From: Hymenobacter nivis
Lineage (GTDB): Bacteria; Bacteroidota; Bacteroidia; Cytophagales; Hymenobacteraceae
DNA length: 64,000 nucleotides
NCBI RefSeq assembly: GCF_003149515.1
Contig: NZ_CP029145.1
Coordinates: forward strand, 744,001-808,000
Direction of reading: 5' to 3'
Part shown: positions 41,822 to 50,239 of the stretch, piece by piece
Layout: the number at the start of each line of letters is the position of its first letter
Position numbering within the stretch: position 1 is the stretch's first letter
The notes under the pieces: model-generated
What the model was told of the DNA's origin: nothing
Database searches by the model: none
The model's input: only the letters and a program-made list of their open reading frames with translations
Program-made: the position numbers and the translations under genes

Positions 41822-42838
41822 GAGCGGTTACCAAGTTAGTGTACATGATATCCGCAGTGGTCAAACCAATTTTTAGCGTCGGTTTCGCTTATCCACTCGG
41901 CAGCGGCGCAAATAGCCTCTTCCAACAGGTCGTGGGTGCGGGCTTGTGCCGTTCGCAACCAGGTTTTGAGCTTACTTAAGGCGAGCTCAATCGGGTTGAA
42001 ATCCGGCGAGTAGGGCGGCAAATACAGCCGCCGCGCCCCCTATTTGTGCGCTATTTCGTCCAGGCCCGCCACTTTATGCACCGACAGGTTGTCGAGCACT
42101 ACCACGGCGCCGGGCCGGAGGGTAGGCCCAAGTACTTGGTCCAGGTAGGCGGCAAAAACGTCCCCGTTTACCGCCCCGTTGACGCGGAGCAGCGCCCCGA
42201 GGCCAGCGGGGGTGAGGGCCGTGAGGGCCGCCAGCAGCGTCACGTTCGGTCCGCTGTGCAGGGGCACCGCCGGTTGCAGCCGTTGCCCGCCAGGGGCGCG
42301 ACCGTAGCGGCGGCAGTAGGTCAGATTCGTGCTGGTTTCCTCGACAAAGACGAAGCGCGTAAAATCCTCTTCGGCCAGTGCTTCCACAAATTCTTTCCGC
42401 AACCCTACGACCCGCTCCGTGCCGCGCTCAGCGGCGTGCAGGCTTTTTTTGCGGCGCCAGTCCAGGCGCTCACACGCCCGCCAGGTAGCGCTGGTGCTCA
42501 GCACCGGGCCACCGGCTGCCAGCAGGGCCTGCGCCACTTCGGCCAGGGTGGCATCGGGCTGCTCGCGCAGGCAGGCGAGCAGGCGTTGGTCACCGGTGGT
42601 ATCCAGGCGGGGAGCCGGGCCAGGGTGTAGCGGGAGCGCGGCGAGCGTGCCTGTGGTGCGCTGACGACGTAAGAGCTTGTTGGTAAATGATAACGAAACG
42701 GCAAAGCGGGCAGCTACCTGACAAATTTTGGCGCCGGGTTCGGCGCACGCGGCGGCCACGCGCTCCCGTAAATCCAGTGAATAAGCTTTCATCTCACCCT
42801 TTACGGCTAAATCGTGTACACTAAATTAGTAACCGCTC
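41822..42838 (-). mobile_element. IS630-family insertion sequence, about 1017 bp
   Basis: Terminal inverted repeats begin gagcggttac on the left and read, as reverse complement, gagcggttactaa on the right; about 27 of 30 end positions match. The element is flanked by TA (41820-41821 and 42839-42840), the expected TA target duplication of IS630. A second, diverged copy starts at 63266. Confidence 0.82.
41836..42792 (-). pseudogene. IS630-family transposase with an in-frame TAG
   Basis: One frame of 319 codons interrupted only by TAG at 42040-42042. The N-terminus MKAYSLDLRERVAAACAEPG is the IS630 helix-turn-helix; DFTRFVFVEETSTNLTYCRR and RPGAVVVLDNLSVHKVAGLD carry the first and second acidic residues, and LPPYSPDFNPIELALSKLKT the third. 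The TAG replaces the codon between EIAHK and GARRLYL, which is Tyr (TAC) in the second IS630 copy of this window. The element is probably inactive unless the TAG is read through. Confidence 0.85.
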
Positions 42839-42840
42839 TA

Positions 42841-43047
42841 AGTAATGGATACGCGAGGAATTGGGCCACGAAGGACGCTTTTCCTGGGGAACTGTTACGG
42901 CGGATCATGACATGAAAAACGTAAGCAGTGGCATTGCGATTAATTACGATTAGCTGCCAAATAACCCCACACGTCGGTAAATAAGACCGATATTCATGTT
43001 GCGTCCACGGGTGAAAGAAGCGGTTGATATTGCACCCCCCGGGGCTC
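42841..43047. other. Gene-less spacer after IS630
   Basis: About 200 bases, AT-rich in the first part, with no supported gene or repeat. Confidence 0.4.
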
Positions 43048-43419
43048 CTACGCCGCCCAGGCGGCCCGGCGGCGCTCCACGCCGGCCACCAGCAGGGCCC
43101 CCAGGGTATAGGCCAGCACGTTGCCTCACTCGAACTGGCTGCCCACCACGAGCCGCACCGCCGCCGAGTGTAACAGGCTCAGGCGCGCTAGTAGGTGGGC
43201 GTACTGGGAAGCCTCGATTAAGTAGGAAACTAGCAGCGCCGTCCAAACGGTGCGCGCAGCCGGCACCGCCCAAAAGCTGCGCAGCAGGCAGTAGAGCATG
43301 ACGGTGGTCAGCAAATCGCCCCCGTAGGGCCGCAACAAGGCATCGTGGGCGATGCCGGCCTCCGCGCCGAATAAAAGCGCGGCGGGCAGGAAATACCCGC
43401 GGCGAAAAGCGAGCCCCTC
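43048..43419 (-). pseudogene. DUF2809-family membrane protein, broken by TGA
   Basis: The minus frame reads GYFLPAALLFGAEAGIAHDA, LLRPYGGDLLTTVMLYCLLR, EASQYAHLLARLSLLHSAAV, RLVVGSQFE, then TGA at 43126-43128, then GNVLAYTLGALLVAGVERRR and a stop at 43048. DUF2809 proteins are small (about 125 residues) four-helix membrane proteins of unknown role; the family has Trp at the TGA position (FEWxxxLAYTLG), so TGG to TGA is the likely change. No ATG start was found; the frame overlaps the 3' end of the DUF2236 gene on the same strand, suggesting translational coupling in the intact ancestor. Confidence 0.75.
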
Positions 43420-44254
43420 AGCGGGTGGGGGAACGGTGGGGGCCCACCGGGCACCGTGCGCCGGTGGGCGTGGGCAACGGCTCCGCGTACGCCGCCGGGG
43501 CCCCGTCGAGCGCGCGGATGCGGGCCCGGTAGGCGGCGGGCAGTAGGGCGCTTTTGGCCCACTGGCTGATGGCTAATTGCTTGGTGTGCTGGTACAGGGC
43601 CAGGGCCGGCCGCAGCCCCGCGCCGGTACCCAGGTGCAGCAGCGCGCGCACGGCGGGCGGCACCACCAGGCCCTGCACGGCGCGCAGCAGCGGGTAGCGC
43701 AGGGGCCCCAGGTGGCGGCGGTACTGCCGGTACAGGTCGGTGGTGTAGGGGCTGGGGGCCAGGTGCTCGGCCAGGTGCTGGGCCCGGGCGGCCCGCCATT
43801 CCGCATAGGAGGTGGGCAGCCCGGGGATGCCCATGCGCTGGCCCACGCGGCAAAATACGGCCACGATTTCCTCGCGCTCGGGGTCCGTCAGGGGCCGTTC
43901 CAACACCTCGAAGGCCCGGATGGAGTAGGCGATGAGCAGGAATAGCACGTCGCGGTAGGCCCAGTCGGGGATGGCTTGGCCGCGCTTGGCCTCCACCGCC
44001 GCGTGGATGGCGGCCATGGCGTCGATGGCCCGCTCGGCCCCGGCGCGGTCGGCAAATACGATGCGGCGGGCGTAGTCCACTGTCGAAAACAAGCGGCCCA
44101 GCGGGTCGGCCGGCAGCCGACCGGTAAAGTACAGCCAGTCCACGGCCTTGTTGAGGGCGAACTCGGCCGCGGCCCCGGCGAAGATGAACAGCACCGTATC
44201 GGCGGTACCCCAAATGCGGCGCACAATGGAGTCGGGGGCCACGAAATAAGTCAT
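43418..44254 (-). CDS. DUF2236 / MpaB-family oxygenase-like protein
   Basis: A 278-residue protein. The start FVAPDSIVRRIWGTADTVLF and the stretches AAEFALNKAVDWLYFTGRLP, IPDWAYRDVLFLLIAYSIRA and MGIPGLPTSYAEWRAARAQH are the hallmark of the DUF2236/MpaB group, related to fungal haem-dependent latex-clearing-type oxygenases. Typical length is 270-300. True substrate and cofactor are unknown for the bacterial members. It overlaps or abuts the DUF2809 remnant downstream. About 285 bases upstream, on the other strand, the Gfo/Idh oxidoreductase begins. Confidence 0.9.
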   Translation of the reverse strand: MTYFVAPDSIVRRIWGTADTVLFIFAGAAAEFALNKAVDWLYFTGRLPADPLGRLFSTVDYARRIVFADRAGAERAIDAMAAIHAAVEAKRGQAIPDWAYRDVLFLLIAYSIRAFEVLERPLTDPEREEIVAVFCRVGQRMGIPGLPTSYAEWRAARAQHLAEHLAPSPYTTDLYRQYRRHLGPLRYPLLRAVQGLVVPPAVRALLHLGTGAGLRPALALYQHTKQLAISQWAKSALLPAAYRARIRALDGAPAAYAEPLPTPTGARCPVGPHRSPTR

Positions 44255-44539
44255 AAGTGACAGTGATATAGAAGAATAAACGGCTACGAGCCATAGCTCA
44301 ACCGTCCAAATACACAGGTGCCAAAAGAACTTTGAAATACAAAGTTAAGCTCTTCACATTCCTTTCAAACGATTCAGCCGAAGATTTATATCCCAAGTGG
44401 GCCCCGAATGGCTTCCTTTTGGCCAACCCGCACCGGCAAAATAGCAAAGGCCGCCGCCTGGGGCCCTCTGCGCGCACCCGGGGGCCGGGAGCTGCGAAAT
44501 ACTGCTAACTTTCCGCGCCATTATTTAAGCCTGAAACCC

Positions 44540-45649
44540 ATGCTCCGTTCCCTCGTCGCGCTTTTTTCCTTGCTGTTACTACTAACGACGGGGCTGCCCG
44601 CCGGGGCTCAAGTCAAGCCGCGGGGCCCCGTGCGGGTGGGTGTGGCGGGCCTCACGCACACCCACGTGCACGGAATTCTGGGCCGCGCCAAGCGGGGCGA
44701 CATTGAAATTGTGGGCATCGCCGAGCCCAACCGGGCGTTGGCCGAGCGCTACGCCAAGCAATACGGCATCAATATGTCGTTGGTATACAGCTCACTGGAT
44801 GAGATGCTGAAGAAAACCAAGCCCGAGGCGGTCACAGCGTTTGGTAGCATCTACGAGCACCTGGCCGTGGTGGAGGCCTGCGCGCCGCGCGGCATCCACG
44901 TGATGGTGGAAAAGCCGCTGGCCGTGAGCTTGGACCACGCTCGCCGGATGGCGACGTTGGCTACAAAGTACCACATCCACCTGCTCACCAACTACGAAAC
45001 TACCTGGTACGGCTCCAACCGCCGGGCCTACGAGCTGGTGGACCAGGAAAAAGCCATCGGTGAGATCCGCAAAGTAGTGGTGCACGACGGCCACCAGGGC
45101 CCCCAGGAGATTGGCGTAAACAAGGAATTCCTGGACTGGCTGACCGACCCGGTGCAAAACGGCGGCGGGGCCCTCGTCGATTTTGGCTGCTACGGCGCTG
45201 ACCTGCTGACGTGGCTCATGCACGGCGCCCGGCCCCAGTCGGTTACGGCCGTGACGCGGCAGCTCAAGCCCGCGGTATACCCTAAAGTAGACGACGACGC
45301 CACCATCCTCGTGAATTATCCCGGGGCCGAGGGCATCATCCAGGCGTCGTGGAACTGGCCGTACGCGCGCAAGGACATGGAGATTTACGGGCAGACGGGC
45401 GCTGTGTTTGCCCACGATGGCAGCCATTTGCGCGTGCGGCTTAGCGAAAAGCAGCCAGCCCAGGACCAAGTGGCCCCCGCGCCCCCGGCGCCCTACGACG
45501 AGCCGTTTGCCTACCTGGCGGCCGTCGTGCGCGGCACCGCGCCGGAGGACGTGCTGTCCGCGCTGCCCACCAACCTGGTAGTAGTGGAGATTCTGGAAGC
45601 CGCCAAGCAGTCGGCCAAGGAAGGCAAAACGGTATACTTCTCAAAATGA
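44540..45649 (+). CDS. Gfo/Idh/MocA-family oxidoreductase, secreted
   Basis: A 369-residue NAD(P)-dependent oxidoreductase. ATG 44540 gives a signal peptide (RSLVALFSLLLLLTTGLPAG), which fits the many exported Gfo/Idh proteins of Bacteroidota; the frame opening at 44408 would hide it. The Rossmann region is VRVGVAGLTHTHVHGILGRA and the EKP motif is HVMVEKPLAVSLDHARR. The second domain includes GGGALVDFGCYGADLLTWLM, where Gfo/Idh enzymes have the substrate-binding G-x-x-D/Y region. Sugar or inositol derivatives are the usual substrates. It is 17 bases from the end of the convergent MMPL gene. Confidence 0.9.
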   Translation: MLRSLVALFSLLLLLTTGLPAGAQVKPRGPVRVGVAGLTHTHVHGILGRAKRGDIEIVGIAEPNRALAERYAKQYGINMSLVYSSLDEMLKKTKPEAVTAFGSIYEHLAVVEACAPRGIHVMVEKPLAVSLDHARRMATLATKYHIHLLTNYETTWYGSNRRAYELVDQEKAIGEIRKVVVHDGHQGPQEIGVNKEFLDWLTDPVQNGGGALVDFGCYGADLLTWLMHGARPQSVTAVTRQLKPAVYPKVDDDATILVNYPGAEGIIQASWNWPYARKDMEIYGQTGAVFAHDGSHLRVRLSEKQPAQDQVAPAPPAPYDEPFAYLAAVVRGTAPEDVLSALPTNLVVVEILEAAKQSAKEGKTVYFSK

Positions 45650-45666
45650 GTAGGGCCCCCGGGGCC

Positions 45667-47964
45667 CTAATTCAGCACCTGCTCGATGACCGGCTTGCGC
45701 TTGTAGAAGTACAAAATTAACAGCGGCAGCAGCGTCAGCTCGGCCACCACGCCGAAGACCAGCGTGAGGCCGATGAGGAAGCCCACGTAGAAGGTGCCGT
45801 CGAACGACGAAAATAATAGCGTGGAGAAACCGCCGACCAGAATCAGCGACGTGACGATGACGGCTTTGCCGGCCAGCAGGTAGGTGTGGCGCACGGCTCG
45901 GAACACGGACGTTTCGTGGGCCAGTGTGAGGCGCAATTTGCTGATGAAGTGGATGGTATCGTCCACCGCGATGCCGAAGGCGATGGTGAAGATGATGCTC
46001 GTGCTCACCTTCATGTTCACGCCGGCCAGCCCCATCACCCCGGCCACAATGAGGATTGGTACCAGGTTGGGGATGAGTACGATAATGGTCATTTTGAACG
46101 ACTTGAACAGCGCCAGCACGATGAGTGTGACCATGAGGATGTCGATGCTCATGCCGGTTATCATATTGAGCGTCAGGTTCTCGTTATTCTTGTCAATCAA
46201 ATTCGACGAGCCCGTGAGGCGCGTGCGCAGTACCGTGGAGTCGATGCGGGTGCGTAGGAACTGGCGCAGTCCGGCATTCAGCGCGTCGGCCCGGATGCTG
46301 CCCACGTCGGCCATGCGGCCGGTGAGGCGGCCGGCGCGGCCGTCGGGCAGCGCCAGGGCCCTAAACTCGGGCTTTTTGCGGAACAGGCGCAGCTTGCTTT
46401 GCAGCCCGCGCAGCTCGGCCGAATCGGCGGGCAGGCGGTACGCTTCGAGCCCGCCGCCGTGCAGGGCCTTGCGCACTGACTTCACTAGCGTGACGGGCGA
46501 GGCGGCGAAGCGCAGGCCGTAGGGCCCCCGCAGGTAGTCCTCGATGCGGGCGGTTTCGCGCAGTACGGCTAGGTCGTACACGGTGCGGCCGGGGGCCGGT
46601 TTTAGCTCCAGCTCGAAGGGCCGCACGCCGGCGAATTGTTTCTCGAAAAAGGCGAAGTCGAGCCGCACGGGATCGTTCTTCGACAAATCATCGAGCAGCG
46701 CGGAGTTGATGTGCACCCGCGTGGCCAGCCCGATGGAGCCCGCCACCACCAGTCCGCTGACCGTGAAAATGAGCCGCCGCCGCGCCAGCACCTGCCGAAA
46801 CAGGCGGCTCAATACGCCGTCCCAGCTGTGGCCCTGGGTGCGCGCCACCCGCAGCTGCGGCTTCTTAAGGAGCGTGAGCAGGGCCGGCAACAGCGTGAAG
46901 CTGAGCACAAACGCCAGCAGCACGGCAATGCCCGTGAAGAGCCCAAAGTTGTAGATGGGCCGGATGGAGCTGGTCATCAGCGTGAAAAAGCCCAGGCTGG
47001 TGGTGACGGCCGACAGCGCCGAGCCGAAGCCCGATTCCTTGATGGTGACGCGCAAAGCGTCCTTTTTGCTGGCCCCGTAGCCCAGCTCGGCCACGTAGCG
47101 CGTGATGATGTGCACCGTGTCGGAGGTGCCCACCACGAACATCATCACCGGCAGCAGGGCCGTCATCAGGTCGATGCGCACCCCACAGGCCCCCATCACG
47201 CCCAGGCCCCACAAGATGGCCCCCAGCACCACTACCAGCGGCAGCGCCACGCCCCACCAGGTGCGAAACGTGAACCAGAGTAGCCCCGTCACGAGTAGCA
47301 CCGAGAGGCTCATGAACACGATCAGTTCGCGCTGAAGCCGGTCCACGAACACCGATTGGGCCACGGCGCGGCCCGCCAGGTGGTAGCTGCTTTCGGGGAA
47401 GCCGTAGCGCTTGAGGCCCCCGCGCAGCACGGCCAGCAGCGAGTCGCCGGGCGGTTTTTTGAGGTCGGCCGTGGTTTGGATGACCAGGGCCACGGCCCGG
47501 GCATCGGGGCTGAACACGTTGCCCACCAAGCCCGGCGTGCGGTAAATCAGGGTCGAGTCGCGGGCCCGCTGGGCGGGGTCGGCGCGGTAGGCAGCCGGAT
47601 GCAGGTAGGGCAGGTTGAAGACGCCGAAGCCTTCCACCACGGGGTTGGCCAGGGTGGTAGGGGAGGTGATGGCCACCACGTGCCGCTGCCCCCGGGCCAG
47701 CCGCGTCAGCGAGTCGACGCGGCCCAGGAAATCGGCGTCGAATACGGTGCGGCCCTTGGGGGCCTCCAGGCCCAGCAGCAGGTAGTCGTTGTCGTTGCCG
47801 AAGCGCTTGGTGTAGCCCTGGTAGTAGTCCAGGTCGGGGTCGCCGGCGGGGTAGAAGTCGTTGAAATTGTAGTTGAACCGCAGCTGGGCCACGTAGAAGG
47901 CGCTGAGGGCGGAGAGCAGCCCCAGCACGAGCAGGGCAAGGTAAGCGGAACGGCGAAGGGACAT
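45667..47964 (-). CDS. MMPL/RND-family exporter
   Basis: A 765-residue inner-membrane protein from ATG 47964; the frame continues upstream to 48246 but those residues look non-coding. It has two homologous halves, each with one N-terminal helix, a periplasmic loop and five helices. The first half has a helix at about 8-28, a loop with FNYNFNDFYPAGDPDLDYYQ, and the cluster VFMSLSVLLVTGLLWFTFRT, VMMFVVGTSDTVHIITRYVA. The second has IIFTIAFGIAVDDTIHFISK and LILVGGFSTLLFSSFDGTFY. The GxxxDD/SD in the fourth helix of each half is the proton-relay motif of this family. Such proteins export lipids or hopanoids (HpnN, MmpL). Substrate unknown; no adaptor gene is adjacent. Confidence 0.92.
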   Translation of the reverse strand: MSLRRSAYLALLVLGLLSALSAFYVAQLRFNYNFNDFYPAGDPDLDYYQGYTKRFGNDNDYLLLGLEAPKGRTVFDADFLGRVDSLTRLARGQRHVVAITSPTTLANPVVEGFGVFNLPYLHPAAYRADPAQRARDSTLIYRTPGLVGNVFSPDARAVALVIQTTADLKKPPGDSLLAVLRGGLKRYGFPESSYHLAGRAVAQSVFVDRLQRELIVFMSLSVLLVTGLLWFTFRTWWGVALPLVVVLGAILWGLGVMGACGVRIDLMTALLPVMMFVVGTSDTVHIITRYVAELGYGASKKDALRVTIKESGFGSALSAVTTSLGFFTLMTSSIRPIYNFGLFTGIAVLLAFVLSFTLLPALLTLLKKPQLRVARTQGHSWDGVLSRLFRQVLARRRLIFTVSGLVVAGSIGLATRVHINSALLDDLSKNDPVRLDFAFFEKQFAGVRPFELELKPAPGRTVYDLAVLRETARIEDYLRGPYGLRFAASPVTLVKSVRKALHGGGLEAYRLPADSAELRGLQSKLRLFRKKPEFRALALPDGRAGRLTGRMADVGSIRADALNAGLRQFLRTRIDSTVLRTRLTGSSNLIDKNNENLTLNMITGMSIDILMVTLIVLALFKSFKMTIIVLIPNLVPILIVAGVMGLAGVNMKVSTSIIFTIAFGIAVDDTIHFISKLRLTLAHETSVFRAVRHTYLLAGKAVIVTSLILVGGFSTLLFSSFDGTFYVGFLIGLTLVFGVVAELTLLPLLILYFYKRKPVIEQVLN

Positions 47965-48120
47965 AGACAAGGAAGGCGCGAAACCGGTTTTCGCGGAGGA
48001 AAGCGGGCCCCGGCGGGCTACGCCAAACATTGGGCCGCCCGTTGTACTTTTAAGAACAGCAAGCGGAAAACGCCCCGTTTTGTCCTTTTGTTTCTCCCAA
48101 TCCCTTCCATAATTTCTACC

Positions 48121-48372
48121 ATGAAAAATACTCTGCTCGCCCTCGCCCTGTTTGCCTTCACCGGCACCGCCGCTTTTGCTCACGAAACGCCCGGTAAAAC
48201 GGCCAAAGGCAAAAAAGACACCTGCCCCGCTATGGCCGCTGCCCAATGCACCCGTATGGCCAGTGGCAACACTGCTGGCATGCCCGCCTGCTGCCGCGCC
48301 AAAATGGCGAAAATGGCTGCCGCTTCGGCCACTACCGCCCAGATGAAGGCCCCGGTAACGAAGACGATATAA
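48121..48372 (+). CDS. Tiny secreted Cys/Met-rich protein
   Basis: An 83-residue protein with a clear signal peptide (KNTLLALALFAFTGTAAFA) cleaved before HETPGK. The mature part of about 63 residues has four Cys (KDTCPAMAAAQCTRM, then MPACCRAKMAKM) and nine Met, plus many Lys. Clusters of Cys and Met in the periplasm are typical of copper or other soft-metal binding, but no known family is recognised. It is divergent from the MMPL exporter (156 bases between starts), and a good terminator follows, so it is a single-gene unit. ATG 48121 is the only start that gives a signal peptide. Confidence 0.8.
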   Translation: MKNTLLALALFAFTGTAAFAHETPGKTAKGKKDTCPAMAAAQCTRMASGNTAGMPACCRAKMAKMAAASATTAQMKAPVTKTI

Positions 48373-48392
48373 GGGACTTAACTTATCTTAAT

Positions 48393-48426
48393 AAAAAAGC
48401 CGCCCTGGTAACGAGGCGGTTTTTTT
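48393..48426. terminator. Intrinsic terminator
   Basis: aaaaaagccgcc (48393-48404) and ggcggttttttt (48415-48426) form a stem with a T run, after the Cys/Met-rich gene. It may also serve the convergent fragment on the minus strand. Confidence 0.88.
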
Positions 48427-48616
48427 ATGGAGTAGCGATTTTGGTACTATTCCGTTTGCACAACAGTTGCCGGGCGGCTGCCAGCGCATTAACTACCAAC
48501 CTGTTGTCGCTTATAATTTGCTCCAACTCTTCGGTTGGTTTTCTGGAGAATTTCTTTTTGAACTCAGCTATTTCCTCTTGCCGCTGTTGGGCGATTTTTT
48601 TCGTCCGATGGTTTGA
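48425..48616 (-). pseudogene. C-terminal fragment of an unknown protein
   Basis: A 63-residue minus-strand frame with no start codon reads KIAQQRQEEIAEFKKKFSRK, PTEELEQIISDNRLVVNALA, AARQLLCKRNSTKIATP, stop. The amphipathic, charged sequence ending AARQLL resembles the C-terminal tails of small membrane proteins common in Hymenobacter. A TGA lies directly upstream, so the gene is truncated. The flanking 48630-48830 is very AT-rich with nothing recognisable. Confidence 0.5.
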
Positions 48617-49491
48617 TCAATGCTAAAAGGAAAGGATTGATTTTTTGGCAATGGTCTAAACCAAGGTGCTAAACTCGTTATTTAATATAATGATTTTGAG
48701 GAAAAATTATTGGATAAATATATTGTTAACCAATGGTTTATGCATGAAATAAAAATAAATTCTAAGTCTGATTAATGATTTTGCAAATCATCATAAATTA
48801 GACGACTGCCTTATCCCTTATGATAATGAGTCTATTTAAGGTTTGTACTCTGGGGGTATTTTACGAAATAGTAGGACGGTAAACGCCAGGAAATGGAAGG
48901 CGAGCCAGTTGCCCACGGTGGTTTCGTAGCGGCCGAGCAGGGTTTTGAAGCTGTCGAGCCAGGCATTAGTCCGCTCAATAGCCGTGCGTTCGCGGTAGAG
49001 TTCAGGGTTGGTATACGTGTCCTCAGCGGTTTCGCTGGTGCGGGAGTGTGGATTCCGGGCGATATTGGCTTCGATGCCGTGGCGGAAGCAATCGCCGCGT
49101 AAAACCTTGGCGTCAAAGCCGCTATCGGCATTGAGAAAGAGGCCTTCGGGTGAAATCTGCGCTTCTTATACCAGCGCGCATAGCTCCCCGAACGAGGTTT
49201 CGGTGGCAAACAGGTTGTGGTGATTGCCGGCCTGCGGGCTGGCGCAGGCCAGGGGCGGGCCCGTCTTATCGGCCGGCAACAGCAGATTAGTGGTGCGGGC
49301 AGCTTTGCGCCCCTGATGGTCGATGGCCGCCCCGCCGTTGTGGGTGCGGGCGCAGCGGCCACCGGGTTGGATGCTCGACAAGTCCAGGCGCGCTTTGTGC
49401 AGGTGCAGCAGCGTCACCTACCGCTTCTTCCACGAGCCGTCCTTGCGCCACTCGTTAAAGTGGTAGTACGCGCTCTGCCAGCTCAGGATAT

Positions 49492-49626
49492 ACTGCTCAC
49501 GAAGTGGAATGCAAAAACGAAGTAGGGTGCGGGGCTTGCCCCCGCCCGTCATTGAACGGTTCGGTCGGCTTTCGTGCAACGATGGGCGCGGGCAAACCCC
49601 GCACCCTACTTCGTGACGAGTATAGT
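49492..49626. repeat. 135-bp inverted-repeat element, copy B (MITE-like)
   Basis: The same length and structure as 4080-4214, with ends actgctcacgaagtgg and acttcgtgacgagtatagt and the shared core cgaagtagggtgcggggctt. Arms pair over most of the element. It is nested inside the decayed IS5 transposase, splitting the coding blocks GCQWR and LSWQSAYYHFNEW. Confidence 0.88.
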
Positions 49627-49633
49627 TTCCGTA

Positions 49634-49678
49634 AAAACCGGCTGCCAGTGGCAGTTACCGCCACTGGCAGCCGGTTTT
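49634..49678. repeat. Perfect 19-bp inverted duplication beside copy B
   Basis: aaaaccggctgccagtggc (49634-49652) and its exact complement (49660-49678) surround a 7-base loop, 8 bases from the repeat. One arm is the natural transposase coding sequence for KTGCQW, so the other is an inverted copy of it. Confidence 0.7.
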
Positions 49679-49954
49679 GAGCTTATGCAAAATGGGCTCC
49701 ACCATCCCCAGCAGGTCGGCTTGACAAGCCGGCCCGCGGGTACCGGTGCGCAAGTAGGGCAGTATTCAGGTACGAATAATATCTTTGCGCAGGACTTCCA
49801 TCGAAGGGGGATTTGAGTGAGTCGCACCCCAAATTTCCAACTTCTTTGGGAGTCTTTTTGCATCACACCCATCCCCCTCCCAGAAATCTTAAACAGGTCC
49901 AATCAGTGCTTTAGGTGCTGTGCTACTTACCTCGTCCATTATTATTAAATACTG

Positions 49955-50105
49955 AAGCTGTTTAGGAAGTCGTCAGAACGTCACGCTGAGCTTGTCGAAG
50001 CATCTCTACTGCTTCGTTAAACAATTGATTCAATATGCGGTAGAGATGCTTCGACAAGCTCAGCATAACGTTCTATCTTGAATTTCCAGACTTCCTAAAC
50101 AGCTT
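49955..50105. repeat. 151-bp nested palindromic element
   Basis: The outer arms aagctgtttaggaagtc (49955-49971) and gacttcctaaacagctt (50089-50105) are perfect. Inside them lies a second inverted repeat (49977-50012 and 50037-50072, 33 of 36 matching) with the core cttgtcgaagcatctctac, related to the palindrome at 15465-15552. It lies in a gene-free region upstream of the lutA-like gene. Confidence 0.8.
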
Positions 50106-50239
50106 TACTATAGGTTTTTCCGTCAGAAACAATCCACCATTACGTAACTACCCACAGTTGGCATAGGGTTTTGCCTCGTGCCGTTTCCTCGCAAGCCGCG
50201 GCGAAGCAATACGGGGGCCGGCCGGCTTACTTTTGCTCT

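Larger units (their letters stand above)
48836..49801 (-). pseudogene. IS5-family transposase, decayed and split by the 135-bp repeat
   Basis: Reading the minus strand from ATG 49801: MEVLRKDIIRT, stop, ILPYLRTGTRG, then LHKLKTGCQWR, stop; after the repeat at 49492-49626 it resumes with LSWQSAYYHFNEWRKDGSWK, TAG at 49418-49420, VTLLHLHKARLDLSSIQPGG, then TAA, then LNADSGFDAKVLRGD, TAIERTNAWLDSFKTLLGRY and LAFHFLAFTVLLFRKIPPEY to the stop at 48836. These are the standard blocks of IS5-type transposases, including the NADxGFD and ERTNAWLD regions. At least four stops and the inserted repeat make it inactive. Confidence 0.82.

Noticed and set aside
4408-42042. Recoding of TAG as a sense codon to explain the in-frame ambers
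   Set aside because: Intact genes in the window end with TAG (P-type ATPase, mlaD, XRE regulator, PhnX-like, helicase, M20 peptidase), so general TAG reassignment is unlikely; decay is simpler.
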